This document shows, piece by piece, positions 34,069 to 42,387 of a stretch of DNA of 64,000 nt. The first letter of the stretch is position 1. Each line of letters opens with the position of its first letter. The stretch is from Pigmentiphaga litoralis (lineage in GTDB: Bacteria > Pseudomonadota > Gammaproteobacteria > Burkholderiales > Burkholderiaceae_B), in the NCBI RefSeq assembly GCF_014651835.1, contig NZ_BMXQ01000001.1, positions 806,001 through 870,000 of the forward strand, given 5' to 3'. The notes under the pieces are model-generated. The model was given only the letters and a program-made list of their open reading frames with translations. It made no database searches and was not told where the DNA came from. Both the position numbers and the translations under genes were made by a program.

Positions 34069-37000
34069 TGCGCATCGACCAGCTGGAACTGATCCGTTAC
34101 GGCAAATTCACCGACCGCAAGGTCGCCTTGCCGCGGGGCGAGCAGGACTTTCATGTGGTGGTGGGCGCGAACGAGGCGGGCAAGTCCACGCTGCGCGCCG
34201 CGCTGTCCGACCTGCTGTACGGGTTCCCGAAAAGCCCGCCGCACGCCTTTCTGCATCCCATGAGCGAACTGCGGCTGGGCGCCGTGCTGCACCAGGGTGA
34301 TGACACTTTGCATCTTCATCGGACCAAGGGGCTGAAGCAGACCGTGCGCGGTCCCGATGACCAGCCCTTGCCCGATGGCACGCTGACGCCCTATCTGGGC
34401 GCATCGGATCGCGGCTTCTTCGAGCAGATGTTCGGGCTGAACCACCAGCGGCTGATCGATGGCGGGCACCACATCCTGACCGCGGGCAGCGACATCGGCC
34501 AGATGCTGTTCGAGTCGGCCGCCGGCGTGGCGAGCCTGGGCACCGTGCGTGATGCGCTGCAGGCCGAGGCCGACAAGCTGTGGTCGCCGCGCAAGGCCAA
34601 GGACCGCGCCTACTATGCGGCCCTGGACGATTACGAAGCGGCCGTGGCCGAACTGAAGAAGCTGACCGTACGCACCAAGGATTGGGCCGATGCCCAAGCG
34701 CAGGTCGTCCGGCTGGAGGCCGACCTGCGCGCAGCCAGGGCCTCGCACGCCGCGCTGACTGCCCGCCGCACGGCGCTGGAACGTATCCGCCGGGTCGCAC
34801 CGTATGTGGCGGACCTGCGCAAGCGGCGCGAGGACATGGCGGCCCTGGGTGAGACGCCCGAACTTCCCGACGACGCGGCGCGGCGCCTGGCCGAGGCCGA
34901 ACGGGAACTGGCGCTTGCCGAATCCCACCGCAGGACCCAACTGCAGATCGTGGCCGAGTGTGACGCGGCATTGCAGGGCCTGTCGCCCGATGCCCGGCTG
35001 ATTGCGCTGCACGAGGACATCGTGGCCCTGAACGAATGGCGCCTGCAGTACCGGGCGCACGCCGGCGATATTGTGCGCCGGCAGGCGGAAGTCGATGCGC
35101 AATGGCTGATGGCGTCGAACGCCGCGCGGCAGCTGGGATGGGGCGCCGCCTCCGAGGCGCAATTGCGTGAACGCATGCCACCCTTGCCGCTGCGCCGTTC
35201 GCTGGACGATCTGATGCGCAAGCGCGGCGCCCGGGTGCAGGCCGTGCAGGCGGCCGCCCAGGCCCTGGAAGTGCGTCAGCGGGAACGCGACCGGGTGCGC
35301 AGGCAGCTTGACGCCTTGCCGCAAGGCGAGGTGCCTCTGGCCCTGCGCGCGGCCGTGCAGGCCGCCCAGCAACTGGGCGATACCGACGCTAGGCAGCGCA
35401 AGCACCGGCTGGACGTGCAGCGCCTGGAAGCCCGCGCGGACGCCACGGCGGCCGCGCTGGGCGCGTGGCGCGCGCCTGCCGATACGCTGCGGGCCATGTC
35501 CTTGCCGCGGCTTGACGCGGTCGACGCCTTGCGCCAGCACCAGGCCGCCGACGCCGCCGAACGGCGTGCGCTGGATACCCGGCTGGCGCGGCTGGACGAT
35601 GAACTGCGCAAGCAATCGGACGATGTGGACCGCTACCGCGACACCTGGCAGCCGGTCAGCCGGGACGAGGTGCTGGCGGCCCGCAACCGGCGCGACGACG
35701 CGTGGGCAAGGATCGCGTCCGGCGAGGCCGTGCTGCCGCTGTCCGCGCCCGATTACGACGCCTTGGTGCGCGACGCCGACAGCGTCGCCGATCGCCGGGA
35801 AGCGACCATTCAGGAAGCGAGCGAGCTGCGTCGCAGGCAAGACGAGCTGGCGCGGCTGACCGCCGAACGCGAGCAGATGGTGGCGCAGCAGGAACGGCTG
35901 CATGCGGCCGACGCGGCGCGCCGGGCCGATTGGTCGGCTACGATCGCCGCGCATGGCCTGCCGGGCATGGCGCCCGAGGCCGTGGCCGACTGGATGGCCG
36001 CGCGCGCGGCGGCGATAGCGGCTGCCGACCTGCTTGCCGACGCCCGCCGCGAGGCGGCGTCGTGGGACGCGGCGGTGGCGGCGGCAACGCAGGACCTGCA
36101 CGCCGCGCTGCAGGACGAACCTGAACGCCCTGCGCGGGACGAACGTTCGCCCAGCCGTGAGACGGTCCCGCAGCACACCGCACCGGCCATGGCGCCATTG
36201 CCCCGGTTGCTGCTCGAAGCCAGCGCCCGCATCCAGCAGGTCAGCGACGCGCACGGCCAGCGCCGGGCGCTCGACACGCAGTGGACGGACGCCACGGTGG
36301 CGGTCGATGATCTGGCGCGCGCGCTGGATGCGGCCCAAATCGCGCTCAATGAATGGGAAGCGGCATGGCGGCAGGCCGCGTCCGGTGTCGGCATTGCCGC
36401 CGACGCAGACCTGGCGCATGCGCAGGCCTCCTTGGAATTGGTGGCCGACATCGACGCCGCGCTGACGGAGATGAGCAAGCTGCGCATTGGACGCATCGAA
36501 ACCATGCGCGCCGACCTGGCCAAGTTCGACGCAGAGGCGCAGCGACTGGGCGCCCTGGCCGGCCTGCCGCTTGCGGATCAGGGCGCGGCCGACATTGCCA
36601 TCGCGCTGCAGCAGCAAGCGACCGCAGCCATGGAACAGCAGGCCGAGGTGAAACGCCTGACCACGGCCCGCAGCGCCGCTGCCAAGGGCGTTGCCGACGC
36701 GATCGCGCGGCAGGATGCGCTGTCCGCCACGCTGCGCCCCTGGATGACCCAGGCCGGCGCCACCACGGACGACGAACTGGCCGCGGCGATTGCACGGTCG
36801 GACCGCCAGCGGCAGCTGCGCGAGGCCCTGGCCGCGGCGGAACAGCGGCTGGCCGAAAGCGGGGACGGCCTGGGCCTGGATGCGCTCTTCGCCGAGGTCG
36901 ACGCGTCGGATCCGGCGGGATTGTCGGCACAGTTGTCGGCACTGACCGTCGAAGCCGATGCGCTGATGGACAGCCAGAACCTGCTGTCGGCGCAGCTGGC

Positions 37001-37577
37001 ATCCGCGCAGGCCGCGCTGAACGCCATGGCCGGATCCGACGACGCCGCGCGTGCCGAGGGCCGCAAGCAGGAATCGGTGTCCCGCATGACTGGCGCCGTG
37101 GAACGCTACCTGAAAGTGGCCACCGCCGCGCGTCTGCTCAAATGGTCCGTGGACCGCTATCGCGAAACGCGGCAAGGGCCGATGCTCAAACGCGCCAGTG
37201 ACATTTTTTGCGGGTTGACGTTGGGATCGTTCGAGTTGCTGGCCGTGGATTTCGACAGCGAACCGCTGACCCTGATGGGCAAGCGCCCCGGCGGATCCCT
37301 GGTACCGGTGGAGGGCATGAGCGAAGGCACACGCGACCAGCTTTACCTTGCGCTGCGACTGGCCGCGCTCCACCAGCATCTGCAGCACGCGCTGGCCTTG
37401 CCCTTCGTCGCGGATGACCTGTTCATCAACTATGACGATGCCCGGTCACGTGCCGGCCTGCGCGCGCTGGGCGATCTGTCACGGCACACCCAGGTCGTGT
37501 TCCTGACCCACCATGACCACCTGGTGCCTGTCATCCAAGAGGTGCTGGGCAAGGCGGTGAATGTGGTGGCGCTTTAG
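34068..37577 (+). CDS. SbcC/Rad50-like ATPase (YhaN-like)
   Basis: An 1169-residue SMC-like ATPase partner of the upstream nuclease. The P-loop GANEAGKST spans residues 33-41; the ABC signature GMSEGTRDQLYLALRLA begins at residue ~1083 and Walker B VADDLF (D1116, D1117) follows. About 900 residues between are long alanine/arginine-rich coiled-coil arms. The Rad50 CxxC zinc hook expected at the arm tip is not present anywhere in the protein, a feature of the YhaN branch. ATP-driven opening of the complex at DNA ends is the expected role. The very strong codon bias creates a long false open frame on the opposite strand. Confidence 0.9.
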   Translation: MRIDQLELIRYGKFTDRKVALPRGEQDFHVVVGANEAGKSTLRAALSDLLYGFPKSPPHAFLHPMSELRLGAVLHQGDDTLHLHRTKGLKQTVRGPDDQPLPDGTLTPYLGASDRGFFEQMFGLNHQRLIDGGHHILTAGSDIGQMLFESAAGVASLGTVRDALQAEADKLWSPRKAKDRAYYAALDDYEAAVAELKKLTVRTKDWADAQAQVVRLEADLRAARASHAALTARRTALERIRRVAPYVADLRKRREDMAALGETPELPDDAARRLAEAERELALAESHRRTQLQIVAECDAALQGLSPDARLIALHEDIVALNEWRLQYRAHAGDIVRRQAEVDAQWLMASNAARQLGWGAASEAQLRERMPPLPLRRSLDDLMRKRGARVQAVQAAAQALEVRQRERDRVRRQLDALPQGEVPLALRAAVQAAQQLGDTDARQRKHRLDVQRLEARADATAAALGAWRAPADTLRAMSLPRLDAVDALRQHQAADAAERRALDTRLARLDDELRKQSDDVDRYRDTWQPVSRDEVLAARNRRDDAWARIASGEAVLPLSAPDYDALVRDADSVADRREATIQEASELRRRQDELARLTAEREQMVAQQERLHAADAARRADWSATIAAHGLPGMAPEAVADWMAARAAAIAAADLLADARREAASWDAAVAAATQDLHAALQDEPERPARDERSPSRETVPQHTAPAMAPLPRLLLEASARIQQVSDAHGQRRALDTQWTDATVAVDDLARALDAAQIALNEWEAAWRQAASGVGIAADADLAHAQASLELVADIDAALTEMSKLRIGRIETMRADLAKFDAEAQRLGALAGLPLADQGAADIAIALQQQATAAMEQQAEVKRLTTARSAAAKGVADAIARQDALSATLRPWMTQAGATTDDELAAAIARSDRQRQLREALAAAEQRLAESGDGLGLDALFAEVDASDPAGLSAQLSALTVEADALMDSQNLLSAQLASAQAALNAMAGSDDAARAEGRKQESVSRMTGAVERYLKVATAARLLKWSVDRYRETRQGPMLKRASDIFCGLTLGSFELLAVDFDSEPLTLMGKRPGGSLVPVEGMSEGTRDQLYLALRLAALHQHLQHALALPFVADDLFINYDDARSRAGLRALGDLSRHTQVVFLTHHDHLVPVIQEVLGKAVNVVAL

Positions 37578-37618
37578 GGTAGGCTTCAGGCTATGTTCGC
37601 CCAAGGACCGCCTTTCCG

Positions 37619-38164
37619 ATGTTGCCATTAGACTCCGCCAGACTCTGCATCCGCCCCTTTCGCCAGGCCGACGCCGACGCGTTTGCCCAGGCGGTTTTCG
37701 AATCCGTGTCGTCGCTCATGGCCTGGATGCCCTGGTGCCATGCCGACTACACGACCGACGAAGCGCGCGAATGGTTTACGCTGTGCGCCGACAATCTGCA
37801 GTCGGAAACCAGCTATGAATTCGGCATCTTCACGTCGGATGGCAAGACCTTGCTGGGCGGCATCTCGATCAACCAGATCAATCGCGAACACAACTTCGGC
37901 AACATCGGCTACTGGATACGCGCCAGCCGGCAGCGCCAGGGACTGGCGAGCGAAGCGGTGCGGGTGATCACCGCCTATGGGTTCAAGGAATTGGGCCTGA
38001 CACGGCTGGAAATTCTTGCCCAGGTCGACAACGTGGCCAGCCGGCGCGTGGCCGAGAAGTCCGGCGCGAGCTTCGAATGCGTGGCCCGCAACCGGCTCTG
38101 GTTCAACGGCCGGCCGTGCGACGGCGCCATGTACGCGCTGATCCCGCCGCCCGAAGAGATCTAG
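37619..38164 (+). CDS. GNAT-family N-acetyltransferase (RimJ/RimL-like)
   Basis: A 181-residue acetyl-CoA-dependent acetyltransferase. The opening LDSARLCIRPFRQADADAF, the NIGYWIRASRQRQGLASEAV acetyl-CoA loop (Q/RxxGxG/A variant) and NVASRRVAEKSGASFE are typical of the RimJ/RimL group that acetylates N-terminal amines of ribosomal proteins or small molecules. AAGGA precedes the ATG at 11 nt. It follows the ATPase gene by 41 nt and may share its transcript. Confidence 0.85.
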   Translation: MLPLDSARLCIRPFRQADADAFAQAVFESVSSLMAWMPWCHADYTTDEAREWFTLCADNLQSETSYEFGIFTSDGKTLLGGISINQINREHNFGNIGYWIRASRQRQGLASEAVRVITAYGFKELGLTRLEILAQVDNVASRRVAEKSGASFECVARNRLWFNGRPCDGAMYALIPPPEEI

Positions 38165-38205
38165 GGACCCGGCGGGGCGCAGGCAGCCGCCGCGCCGCTC
38201 CTTCC

Positions 38206-38811
38206 TTACATTGGAGGCAGGGCGCCGTCCTTCTCGACCATGATGCGGCTGGCCGTCGGCTTGCCGTCCGTCATGGTGGCGTTCACCACCACTTTCTTGC
38301 CCGCCGTGACATCGGCGCGCGTGCCCGGCACCCAGGTCAATACCTTGGCATCGGCCGGCACGGTGATCGTCTGCGATCCCCCCTTGTAGGACAGCTTCAC
38401 GTCGTTGCCATTCTTGCTGTCGACCACGGCATCGACATTGGCGTTGGTCATGGTGCTGTCCGCGCCGCGGTTCCATTCACGATGGCCTTCGCCGGTGCCG
38501 CGGGCCGATTCCGGAAACACGACGACTTGCATGGCGGTCTGCTTGCCGTCGGCATCTTTCCTGGCGCCCACTCCCACAAAGGAACCGGTCTTGATGTCGG
38601 CACGGGTCAGCGGCTTCATGGCCACGACAGGCGTGTTGGCGGGCGCCATGATCTCGACGGTCTCGCCGCTTGTGTGCTTGACGGTCAGCGTGGTCGCCGT
38701 GGCGGCAACGACTTCGCCCGGCACGCGGGTCATGGCGGGCGCCTGGGCCAGGGCGGAGCCGGCGGCGGTCAGGCAGGCAACGAAAAGAGCGGCATGGCGG
38801 AAGGTCAGCAT
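38206..38811 (-). CDS. Secreted protein with repeated beta domain (DUF5666-like)
   Basis: A 201-residue exported protein: a signal peptide (MLTFRHAALF to SALA, residues 1-~22) is followed by two similar modules. The first contains VVAATATTLTVKHTSGET and SFVGVGARKDADGKQTA; the second VTAGKKVVVNATMTDGKPTA. This resembles DUF5666-type periplasmic proteins with OB-like beta folds and no known activity. GAGG stands 7 nt before the ATG at 38811. Divergent from the DNA glycosylase gene across a palindrome-containing promoter region. Confidence 0.75.
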   Translation of the reverse strand: MLTFRHAALFVACLTAAGSALAQAPAMTRVPGEVVAATATTLTVKHTSGETVEIMAPANTPVVAMKPLTRADIKTGSFVGVGARKDADGKQTAMQVVVFPESARGTGEGHREWNRGADSTMTNANVDAVVDSKNGNDVKLSYKGGSQTITVPADAKVLTWVPGTRADVTAGKKVVVNATMTDGKPTASRIMVEKDGALPPM

Positions 38812-38907
38812 GATGAATCCTCGGATTGGGCAAATGCGGGAGGGATGGGGCAGGGCGGGGGCCTGCCGATGAGCTGACCCGTTGTAGCGCGAAGCGGGGC
38901 AGCCAAT

Positions 38908-38926
38908 GTTAAACATTCTGTTTAAC
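38908..38926. promoter_or_regulatory. Perfect AT-rich palindrome in divergent promoter region
   Basis: GTTAAAC-ATTCT-GTTTAAC: 7-bp perfect arms, 5-nt spacer, in the 203-nt gap between the secreted protein gene and the DNA glycosylase gene. The form and position suit a dimeric repressor or activator site. No regulator is adjacent. Confidence 0.5.
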
Positions 38927-39014
38927 TATGCGGCTGCTAGGGCGAGTGGCCGGCTGCGGGAAGGCAGAATGGCAGGCTGCCCCACCAGGAACTGTTCCGA
39001 AAGGTGTTGTTGCC

Positions 39015-39647
39015 ATGTCCCGCTCCGTTTCAACCGCCGCCCCTGCCGCGTCGGCTCCCTCCGCCGGCTTTTGGATCGACCTGTCAGCCGATGCGCCCAC
39101 GGTCGCCCGCGCGCTGATCGGCTGCACCGTGCTGGTGGACGGTGTGGGCGGGCGCATTGTCGAGACCGAAGCCTACGATCGTGATGACCCGGCGTCCCAT
39201 ACCTTTGGCGGGCCAAGCGGCCGCAACGCCGCCATGTTCGGGCCGCCCGGGCACGCCTATATCTACCGGTCCTACGGCCTGCACTGGTGCTTCAACATCG
39301 TGTGCCGCGAAGACGGCCACGGCGCCGGGGTCCTGATCCGCGCGCTGGAGCCCACGGTCGGCGTCGAGATCATGCGCGAGCGCCGTGGCATGACCAACGA
39401 TCGGCTGCTTTGTGCCGGCCCCGGGCGGCTCACGCAGGCACTGGGCATCACCCAGGACCACTACGGGCTATCCGTTTTTGCGCCGCCGTTCTCGCTGCTT
39501 GCGCCAGTCGACCCGGTGGATGTCGTCACCGGCCCGCGCATCGGGATTTCGAAAGCGATGGACCTGCCGTGGCGTTTCGGAGAGCGCGGATCCCCTTATG
39601 TCAGCAAGCCTTTCAAGCCGTCGACGTTGATCCAACCGGCCGCCTGA
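39015..39647 (+). CDS. 3-methyladenine DNA glycosylase (AAG/MPG family)
   Basis: A 210-residue base-excision repair enzyme that releases alkylated and deaminated purines. The catalytic glutamate is E52 in IVETEAYDRDDPASH (human AAG E125), with Y54 and the histidine that follow; GHAYIYRSYGLHWCFNIVC and GPGRLTQALGIT complete the family core. I start at MSRSVS (39015), which gives the normal family length; upstream in-frame starts would add a tail unlike the family. Divergent from the secreted-protein gene. Confidence 0.92.
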   Translation: MSRSVSTAAPAASAPSAGFWIDLSADAPTVARALIGCTVLVDGVGGRIVETEAYDRDDPASHTFGGPSGRNAAMFGPPGHAYIYRSYGLHWCFNIVCREDGHGAGVLIRALEPTVGVEIMRERRGMTNDRLLCAGPGRLTQALGITQDHYGLSVFAPPFSLLAPVDPVDVVTGPRIGISKAMDLPWRFGERGSPYVSKPFKPSTLIQPAA

Positions 39648-39649
39648 CC

Positions 39650-39679
39650 TTGCCCGGGACACCGCTGCGCGCTTATATT
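39650..39679 (+). promoter_or_regulatory. Candidate sigma-70 promoter upstream of the small ORF and metNIQ
   Basis: TTGCCC (39650-39655), 18-bp spacer, TATATT (39674-39679). The predicted start near 39686 is only about 5 nt before the ATG of the small ORF, so that ORF would be nearly leaderless from this promoter. Confidence 0.4.
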
Positions 39680-39690
39680 GCAGGGGGAAT

Positions 39691-39798
39691 ATGAAAACCA
39701 CTTCTTATTATTTCCCGGATTTAGCATTTTTATTGATACTGGCAGCATGTCTTTATTCCATTTGGATCGTTCCACGTTTCCAGGGCCGCAGCAGTTGA
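39691..39798 (+). CDS. Candidate 35-residue membrane peptide or small lipoprotein
   Basis: A short ORF in the AT-rich gap between the DNA glycosylase and metN. It starts at ATG after AGGGGG (3 nt) and ends at TGA inside the loop of the following terminator. The peptide has one hydrophobic stretch (residues ~11-27, LAFLLILAACLYSIWIV) flanked by K2 and R29/R33, as in single-span small membrane proteins. LAAC at 17-20 also fits a lipobox, but hydrophobic residues after the cysteine make a lipoprotein less likely. It could instead be a leader peptide controlling the terminator; it contains no run of methionine codons. No homologue is recognised. Confidence 0.4.
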   Translation: MKTTSYYFPDLAFLLILAACLYSIWIVPRFQGRSS

Positions 39799-39811
39799 CT
39801 GCGGCCCTTTT
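39783..39811 (+). terminator. Rho-independent terminator 45 nt upstream of metN
   Basis: Perfect 9-bp stem GGGCCGCAG (39783-39791) / CTGCGGCCC (39799-39807), 7-nt loop, then TTTT. The stop codon of the 35-codon ORF lies in the loop. Because only 44 nt separate it from the metN start, it could also act as an attenuator; GTGGCCC at 39842 could pair with its left arm as an alternative. Confidence 0.75.
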
Positions 39812-39855
39812 CGTCGTACCTTCGACTCGTCGTTTCGCCACGGTGGCCCGCCGCC

Positions 39856-40749
39856 ATGGGTGATGACGTGCGGGCGGCTGCGCCAGGCGCGCCGCTCATC
39901 CGACTGCAATCGGTCAGCAAATCCTTCGTCCTTCCAGGCAAGCAGGTGTTCCAGGCCGTCGATGACGTGTCCCTGTCCATCGCGCGCGGCGAGGTCTTCG
40001 GCCTGGTCGGCAAGAGCGGTGCGGGCAAATCGACGCTGATGCGCCTGATCAACCTGCTGGAGCGTCCCGACAGCGGCGCCGTGTACGTGGGCGAGGACGA
40101 CCTGACCCGGCTGTCCAAGCGCGCGCTGCGCGACATGCGCCAGACCATCGGCATGATCTTCCAGCAGTTCAACCTGCTGCAGAACGCCACGGTGTTCGAC
40201 AACGTCGCCTTTCCGCTCAAGATTCATGGCGTGCGAGACAAGGACGCCGTGGCCAGGCGCGTGCGCGAGTGCCTGGATATCGTGGGGTTGTCCGAAAAGG
40301 CCGACAGCTACCCGGCACAGTTGTCCGGCGGACAGAAGCAGCGCGTCGCAATCGCCCGCGCGCTGGCGCCGCGCCCGGCCGTCCTGCTGTGTGACGAGCC
40401 CACCTCGGCGCTGGACCCCGAAACGACGCGCGCCGTGCTGGCCACGCTGCGCGACATCAACGCCAAGCTGGGCGTGACGATCGTGATCGTGACCCATGAA
40501 CTGTCGGTGGTGCGCGCCCTGTGCACCCAGGTAGCCGTGGTGGAAGAAGGCAAGGTCGTCGAGCAATTCGCCTTGAGCGATCCGCCCGATACGCCGCGTC
40601 GCACCCAGCTCGGCCGCGAACTGGGGGCCTTGCGCAAGGCGCGGGCGATCGACCCGGATGAGGGGGATGGCGCCGCCGCACATGCGCACGGCCGCCTCGA
40701 CGCCAACGACCTTGCGGTCGATACCGAACTGGAGCCGCCCCGTGTCTGA
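39856..40749 (+). CDS. metN: Methionine ABC transporter ATPase MetN, short form
   Basis: A 297-residue ATPase energising D/L-methionine import. Walker A is GKSGAGKST, the Q-loop IFQQFNLL, the ABC signature LSGGQKQR, Walker B VLLCDEPTSALD and the switch histidine VTHE. Gene order metN-metI-metQ supports the substrate. E. coli MetN is 343 residues and ends in a NIL/ACT-like domain that binds methionine and inhibits transport; here the ~55 residues after the ATPase are charged and show no NIL fold, so this feedback appears lost. The ATG at 39856 has no clear ribosome site. Overlaps metI by 8 nt. Confidence 0.9.
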   Translation: MGDDVRAAAPGAPLIRLQSVSKSFVLPGKQVFQAVDDVSLSIARGEVFGLVGKSGAGKSTLMRLINLLERPDSGAVYVGEDDLTRLSKRALRDMRQTIGMIFQQFNLLQNATVFDNVAFPLKIHGVRDKDAVARRVRECLDIVGLSEKADSYPAQLSGGQKQRVAIARALAPRPAVLLCDEPTSALDPETTRAVLATLRDINAKLGVTIVIVTHELSVVRALCTQVAVVEEGKVVEQFALSDPPDTPRRTQLGRELGALRKARAIDPDEGDGAAAHAHGRLDANDLAVDTELEPPRV

Positions 40750-41404
40750 AAACATCGCCGCCATCCTGCCCGAGCTGTGGGTCGCCATCGGGCAGACCTT
40801 CCTCATGCTGGGCATCGGGCTGAGCGCCGCCATTCTGATCGGCGGCCCGCTGGGCATCCTGCTGTTCCTGCTCAGCCCCGGCCAGTCGCTGGCCAACCGT
40901 TTCGTGTTCGTGGTCTTGAACTGGATCATCAATACCGTCCGGTCCTTTCCGTTCATCATTCTGCTGGTGGCGCTGGTGCCGTTCACGCGCATCATTGCGG
41001 GCACATCGATCGGGCCGGTCGCGGCGGCCGTGCCGCTGTCGATCGCGGCCATCGCCTACTTTGCGCGGCTGGTGGAGCAATGCCTGCGCGACGTGCCGCG
41101 TGGCGTGATCGAGGCGGCCCACGCCATGGGCGCCTCCGAACTGCAGATCGTCTGGCGGGTGCTGATCGTCGAAGCGCGGTCCGGACTCGTGCTGGCGCTG
41201 ACCGTGCTGGCCGTCAGCTTCCTGTCGTACTCGGCGATTGCGGGGGTGGTGGGCGGGGGCGGGATTGGCGATATCGCGATCCGCTACGGCTACTATCGTT
41301 TCCAGTCCGACGTCATGATCCTGACGGTGGCGCTGCTGCTGGTGCTGGTGCAGATCATCCAATTCGCCGGCAATGGCATTGCACGGCGACTGGACAAGCG
41401 TTGA
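40742..41404 (+). CDS. metI: Methionine ABC transporter permease MetI
   Basis: A 220-residue inner-membrane permease starting at GTG inside the end of metN. It has five or so hydrophobic spans, NTVRSFPFIILLVALVPFTR and the cytoplasmic EAA loop EAAHAMGASELQIVWRVL that contacts MetN. The length equals that of E. coli MetI (217). Upstream in-frame starts lie deep in metN and would be non-homologous. metQ follows after 70 nt. Confidence 0.92.
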   Translation: MSENIAAILPELWVAIGQTFLMLGIGLSAAILIGGPLGILLFLLSPGQSLANRFVFVVLNWIINTVRSFPFIILLVALVPFTRIIAGTSIGPVAAAVPLSIAAIAYFARLVEQCLRDVPRGVIEAAHAMGASELQIVWRVLIVEARSGLVLALTVLAVSFLSYSAIAGVVGGGGIGDIAIRYGYYRFQSDVMILTVALLLVLVQIIQFAGNGIARRLDKR

Positions 41405-41474
41405 GCCTGGCGCCCGCCGCACGCGTCTTCGCACTACCGTTTTTTTGATTCTTCTTTCTATCGAGACACTCTTT

Positions 41475-42290
41475 ATGTTTACCGTCCGTCGCAAGCTGTT
41501 GTTGTCCGTCCTGGCCGCCTCGTTGGGCACCGTCGCCGTCGGCGCGCACGCGCAGACCGACAAGAAGGACCTGGTCGTGGGGGTGACTGCCGGGTCGAAC
41601 AGCGACCAGTGGAAACTGGGCATCGTGCCGTTGCTGCAAAAGAAGGGCTACAAGGTCAAGCTGGTCGAATTCAACGACTACGTGCAGCCGAACCAGGCGC
41701 TGGCCCAGGGCTCGCTCGACGCCAACTTCTTCCAGCATCGTGTCTATCTGCAGAAGTTTGCCGCCGACCAGAAGCTGGACCTGGTCGAGATCGTCCAGGG
41801 CCCGATCGCCCCGCTGGGCGCGTATTCGAGCAAGCGCAAGTCGCTGAATGAAGTGAAGGACGGCGACCGCTTCTCGATCCCCAACGATCCGGCCAACCTG
41901 GCCCGCGCGCTGCTTCTGCTGCAACAGAACAAGCTGGTGACGATGAAGGCCGGTGTGGACCCGCTGCGCGCCTCGGAAAAGGACATCGACAGCAACCCGC
42001 GCAAGCTCAAATTCGTGCCGCTGGAAGCCGCGCAACTGCCGCGATCGCTGGGTGACGTCGACTACGCCATCATCACGGGCAACTTTGCCGTGTCGTCGGG
42101 CCTGAAGCTGACTGAAGCCGTGGTCCTGGAAAAGACGCCCGACTATTACCTGAACGTTGTCGCCGTCAAGCGCGCCGACAAGGACACGCAGTGGGCCAAG
42201 GACATTGCCGACGCCTACAAGTCGCCTGACTTCAAGGCCGTGGTCGACAAGAACTTCCCGGGCTACGCCAAGCCGTCGTTCCTGCAGTAA
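41475..42290 (+). CDS. metQ: Methionine-binding protein MetQ (NlpA family)
   Basis: A 271-residue periplasmic binding protein that delivers methionine to MetNI. Signal peptide residues 1-26 (RRKLLLSVLAASLGTVAVG...AHA) has a type I cleavage site and no lipobox cysteine, so unlike E. coli MetQ it is probably a free periplasmic protein. LVVGVTAGSNSDQW, NDYVQPNQALAQGSLDANFFQH and DYAIITGNFAVSSGL are NlpA/MetQ family segments. Third gene of the operon. The 97 nt after it separate it from a convergent gene and show no clear terminator. Confidence 0.92.
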   Translation: MFTVRRKLLLSVLAASLGTVAVGAHAQTDKKDLVVGVTAGSNSDQWKLGIVPLLQKKGYKVKLVEFNDYVQPNQALAQGSLDANFFQHRVYLQKFAADQKLDLVEIVQGPIAPLGAYSSKRKSLNEVKDGDRFSIPNDPANLARALLLLQQNKLVTMKAGVDPLRASEKDIDSNPRKLKFVPLEAAQLPRSLGDVDYAIITGNFAVSSGLKLTEAVVLEKTPDYYLNVVAVKRADKDTQWAKDIADAYKSPDFKAVVDKNFPGYAKPSFLQ

Positions 42291-42387
42291 GGTGTGCTGA
42301 AACCGGCGGTCCTTGCGGGCGCCGGCAGCTGTCACTGCACACGCGGCTGCACGGTCGGCTGCATCACCGCTGCATCGCCGCTGTGCC

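Noticed and set aside
33621-37388. A 1255-codon open frame on the minus strand
   Set aside because: It is antisense to the SbcC-like gene, composed of His/Arg/Gln/Gly-rich low-complexity sequence with no recognisable domain, and reflects the strong GC codon bias of the real gene.
39650-39855. SAM-type riboswitch upstream of metNIQ
   Set aside because: I could not find the kink-turn or pseudoknot elements of known SAM riboswitches; only a terminator and a short ORF are visible.
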